Shown piece after piece: positions 6,169 to 7,022 of a stretch of 7,022 nt of DNA (the first letter of the stretch is position 1; each line of letters begins with the position of its first letter). The stretch spans positions 1 through 7,022 of the forward strand of contig CAJORE010000140.1 in the NCBI GenBank assembly GCA_905236595.1, read 5' to 3'. This DNA is from an uncultured Selenomonadaceae bacterium (GTDB taxonomy: Bacteria; Bacillota; Negativicutes; Selenomonadales; Selenomonadaceae). The notes below the pieces were generated by a model that made no database searches, was not told where the DNA came from, and worked only from the letters and a program-made list of their open reading frames with translations. The position numbers and the translations under genes are program-made.

Positions 6169-7022
6169 ATGAAGGTTCTCTATGTAGCGTCCGAAGCAGT
6201 ACCTTTTGCCAAAACCGGCGGGCTTGCCGATGTGGCCGGTTCGCTCCCGAAAGCTTTGCGCCTTGAGGATGTCGATGTGCGGGTCATTATGCCCAAATTC
6301 GGCAAGATAAATCCCGAATATTTGAACAATATGGAACACGTTTACGACGGTTCGCTCAACGTATCGTGGCGTTCCAAATTCGTCGGCGTCGATAAGTACG
6401 AATTGGAAGGCGTCACTTATTATTTTGTCGATAACCAGGAATACTACAATCGTGAAGGCTTTTACGGCTACGATGACGATGCCGAACGTTTCTCCTTCTT
6501 CTGCCGCGCCGTATTAAACCTTTTGCCCGCGCTGGATTTTTGGCCGGACGTCATTCACTCCAACGACTGGCACGCTTCGTTAATCAGCGTGTTCTTGAAA
6601 CTCGAACACAACGGCGATGAGCGCTATGACAAGATTAAGACCTTATTTACCATCCACAACCTGAAATACCAAGGCGTGTTCCCCAAGGACGTTATGGGCG
6701 ACGTGTTGGGCTTGGACTGGAAATACTTCAACAACGGCGATCTTGAATTTTATGATGCGGTAAACTTCATGAAGGGCGGCATCATTTACAGCGACTTTAT
6801 TTCTACGGTCAGCCGCACTTACGCCCAAGAAATTCAATACGATTACTACGGCGAACACCTCGACGGGCTTCTCCGCAGCCGCCACGACGATCTTTACGGC
6901 ATCGTCAACGGTTTGGATTATGATCGCTACAATCCGGCCACGGACAAGAACCTCTTTGAAACTTACGATGTCAATTCCAAAGACCGCAAACGGGACAACA
7001 AAACACAGCTTCAGACGTTCCT
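6169..7022 (+). CDS. glgA: Glycogen synthase GlgA, ADP-glucose type (3' partial)
   Basis: It transfers glucose from ADP-glucose to the non-reducing ends of glycogen (GT5 family, GT-B fold). The frame stays open from ATG 6169 to the window edge, giving 284 residues plus two bases; full GlgA is about 475-490 residues, so the N-terminal Rossmann domain and little more are present. Visible motifs are KTGGLADV (residues 15-22), the ADP-glucose-binding KxGGL segment; HSNDWH (130-135); FTIHNLKYQGVFP with His163, equivalent to the active-site His161 of E. coli; NFMKGGI and TVSRTYAQEI; and VNGLDYDRYNPATD (246-259). The start is supported by the strong upstream ribosome binding site and by the classical N-terminus MKVLYVASEAVPFAKTGG. 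It follows glgB after a 184-base structured gap, so it may be expressed partly from its own promoter. Confidence 0.97.
   Translation, partial: MKVLYVASEAVPFAKTGGLADVAGSLPKALRLEDVDVRVIMPKFGKINPEYLNNMEHVYDGSLNVSWRSKFVGVDKYELEGVTYYFVDNQEYYNREGFYGYDDDAERFSFFCRAVLNLLPALDFWPDVIHSNDWHASLISVFLKLEHNGDERYDKIKTLFTIHNLKYQGVFPKDVMGDVLGLDWKYFNNGDLEFYDAVNFMKGGIIYSDFISTVSRTYAQEIQYDYYGEHLDGLLRSRHDDLYGIVNGLDYDRYNPATDKNLFETYDVNSKDRKRDNKTQLQTF

Overview
The window is one continuous stretch of a bacterial glycogen metabolism operon, with all genes on the + strand. Left to right it holds the 3' part of glgD (ADP-glucose pyrophosphorylase-like regulatory subunit, 5' end outside the window), complete glgP (glycogen phosphorylase), complete glgB (1,4-alpha-glucan branching enzyme with an unusual basic tail), and the 5' part of glgA (glycogen synthase, cut by the window's right edge). 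Together they cover precursor supply (GlgD, presumably with a GlgC just upstream), chain elongation (GlgA), branching (GlgB) and phosphorolytic breakdown (GlgP).

Organism: a separate glgD next to glgP, glgB and glgA is a trait of Firmicutes-type glycogen operons; proteobacteria use GlgC alone. The base composition is near 50% GC by eye. Strong AGGAG-like ribosome binding sites and TTG starts also fit a Firmicute. I lean towards a Negativicutes-like bacterium (Selenomonas relatives), but that is inference from style and not proven by the sequence.

Layout: glgD ends at 978. A 148-base gap (979-1126) carries a 13-bp perfect inverted repeat that may be a leaky terminator or RNA-stabilising hairpin. 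glgP (from a TTG at 1127) and glgB (from a TTG at 3621) are separated by only 34 bases and are surely co-transcribed. A 184-base gap (5985-6168) before glgA holds a nested GC-rich hairpin, a weak promoter candidate, a 12-base palindrome, an 11-of-12 direct repeat and a leader hairpin just ahead of the glgA ribosome binding site. glgA therefore probably has its own regulatory input. No stretch over 300 bases lacks a gene.

The most unusual item is the roughly 150-residue C-terminal extension of GlgB. It contains two near-identical 34-residue Lys/Arg-rich repeats after a disordered-looking linker and is not part of the standard branching enzyme fold. GlgP also begins with a lysine-rich segment. 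The rest looks like an ordinary glycogen operon; I see no mobile element, CRISPR array or RNA gene.
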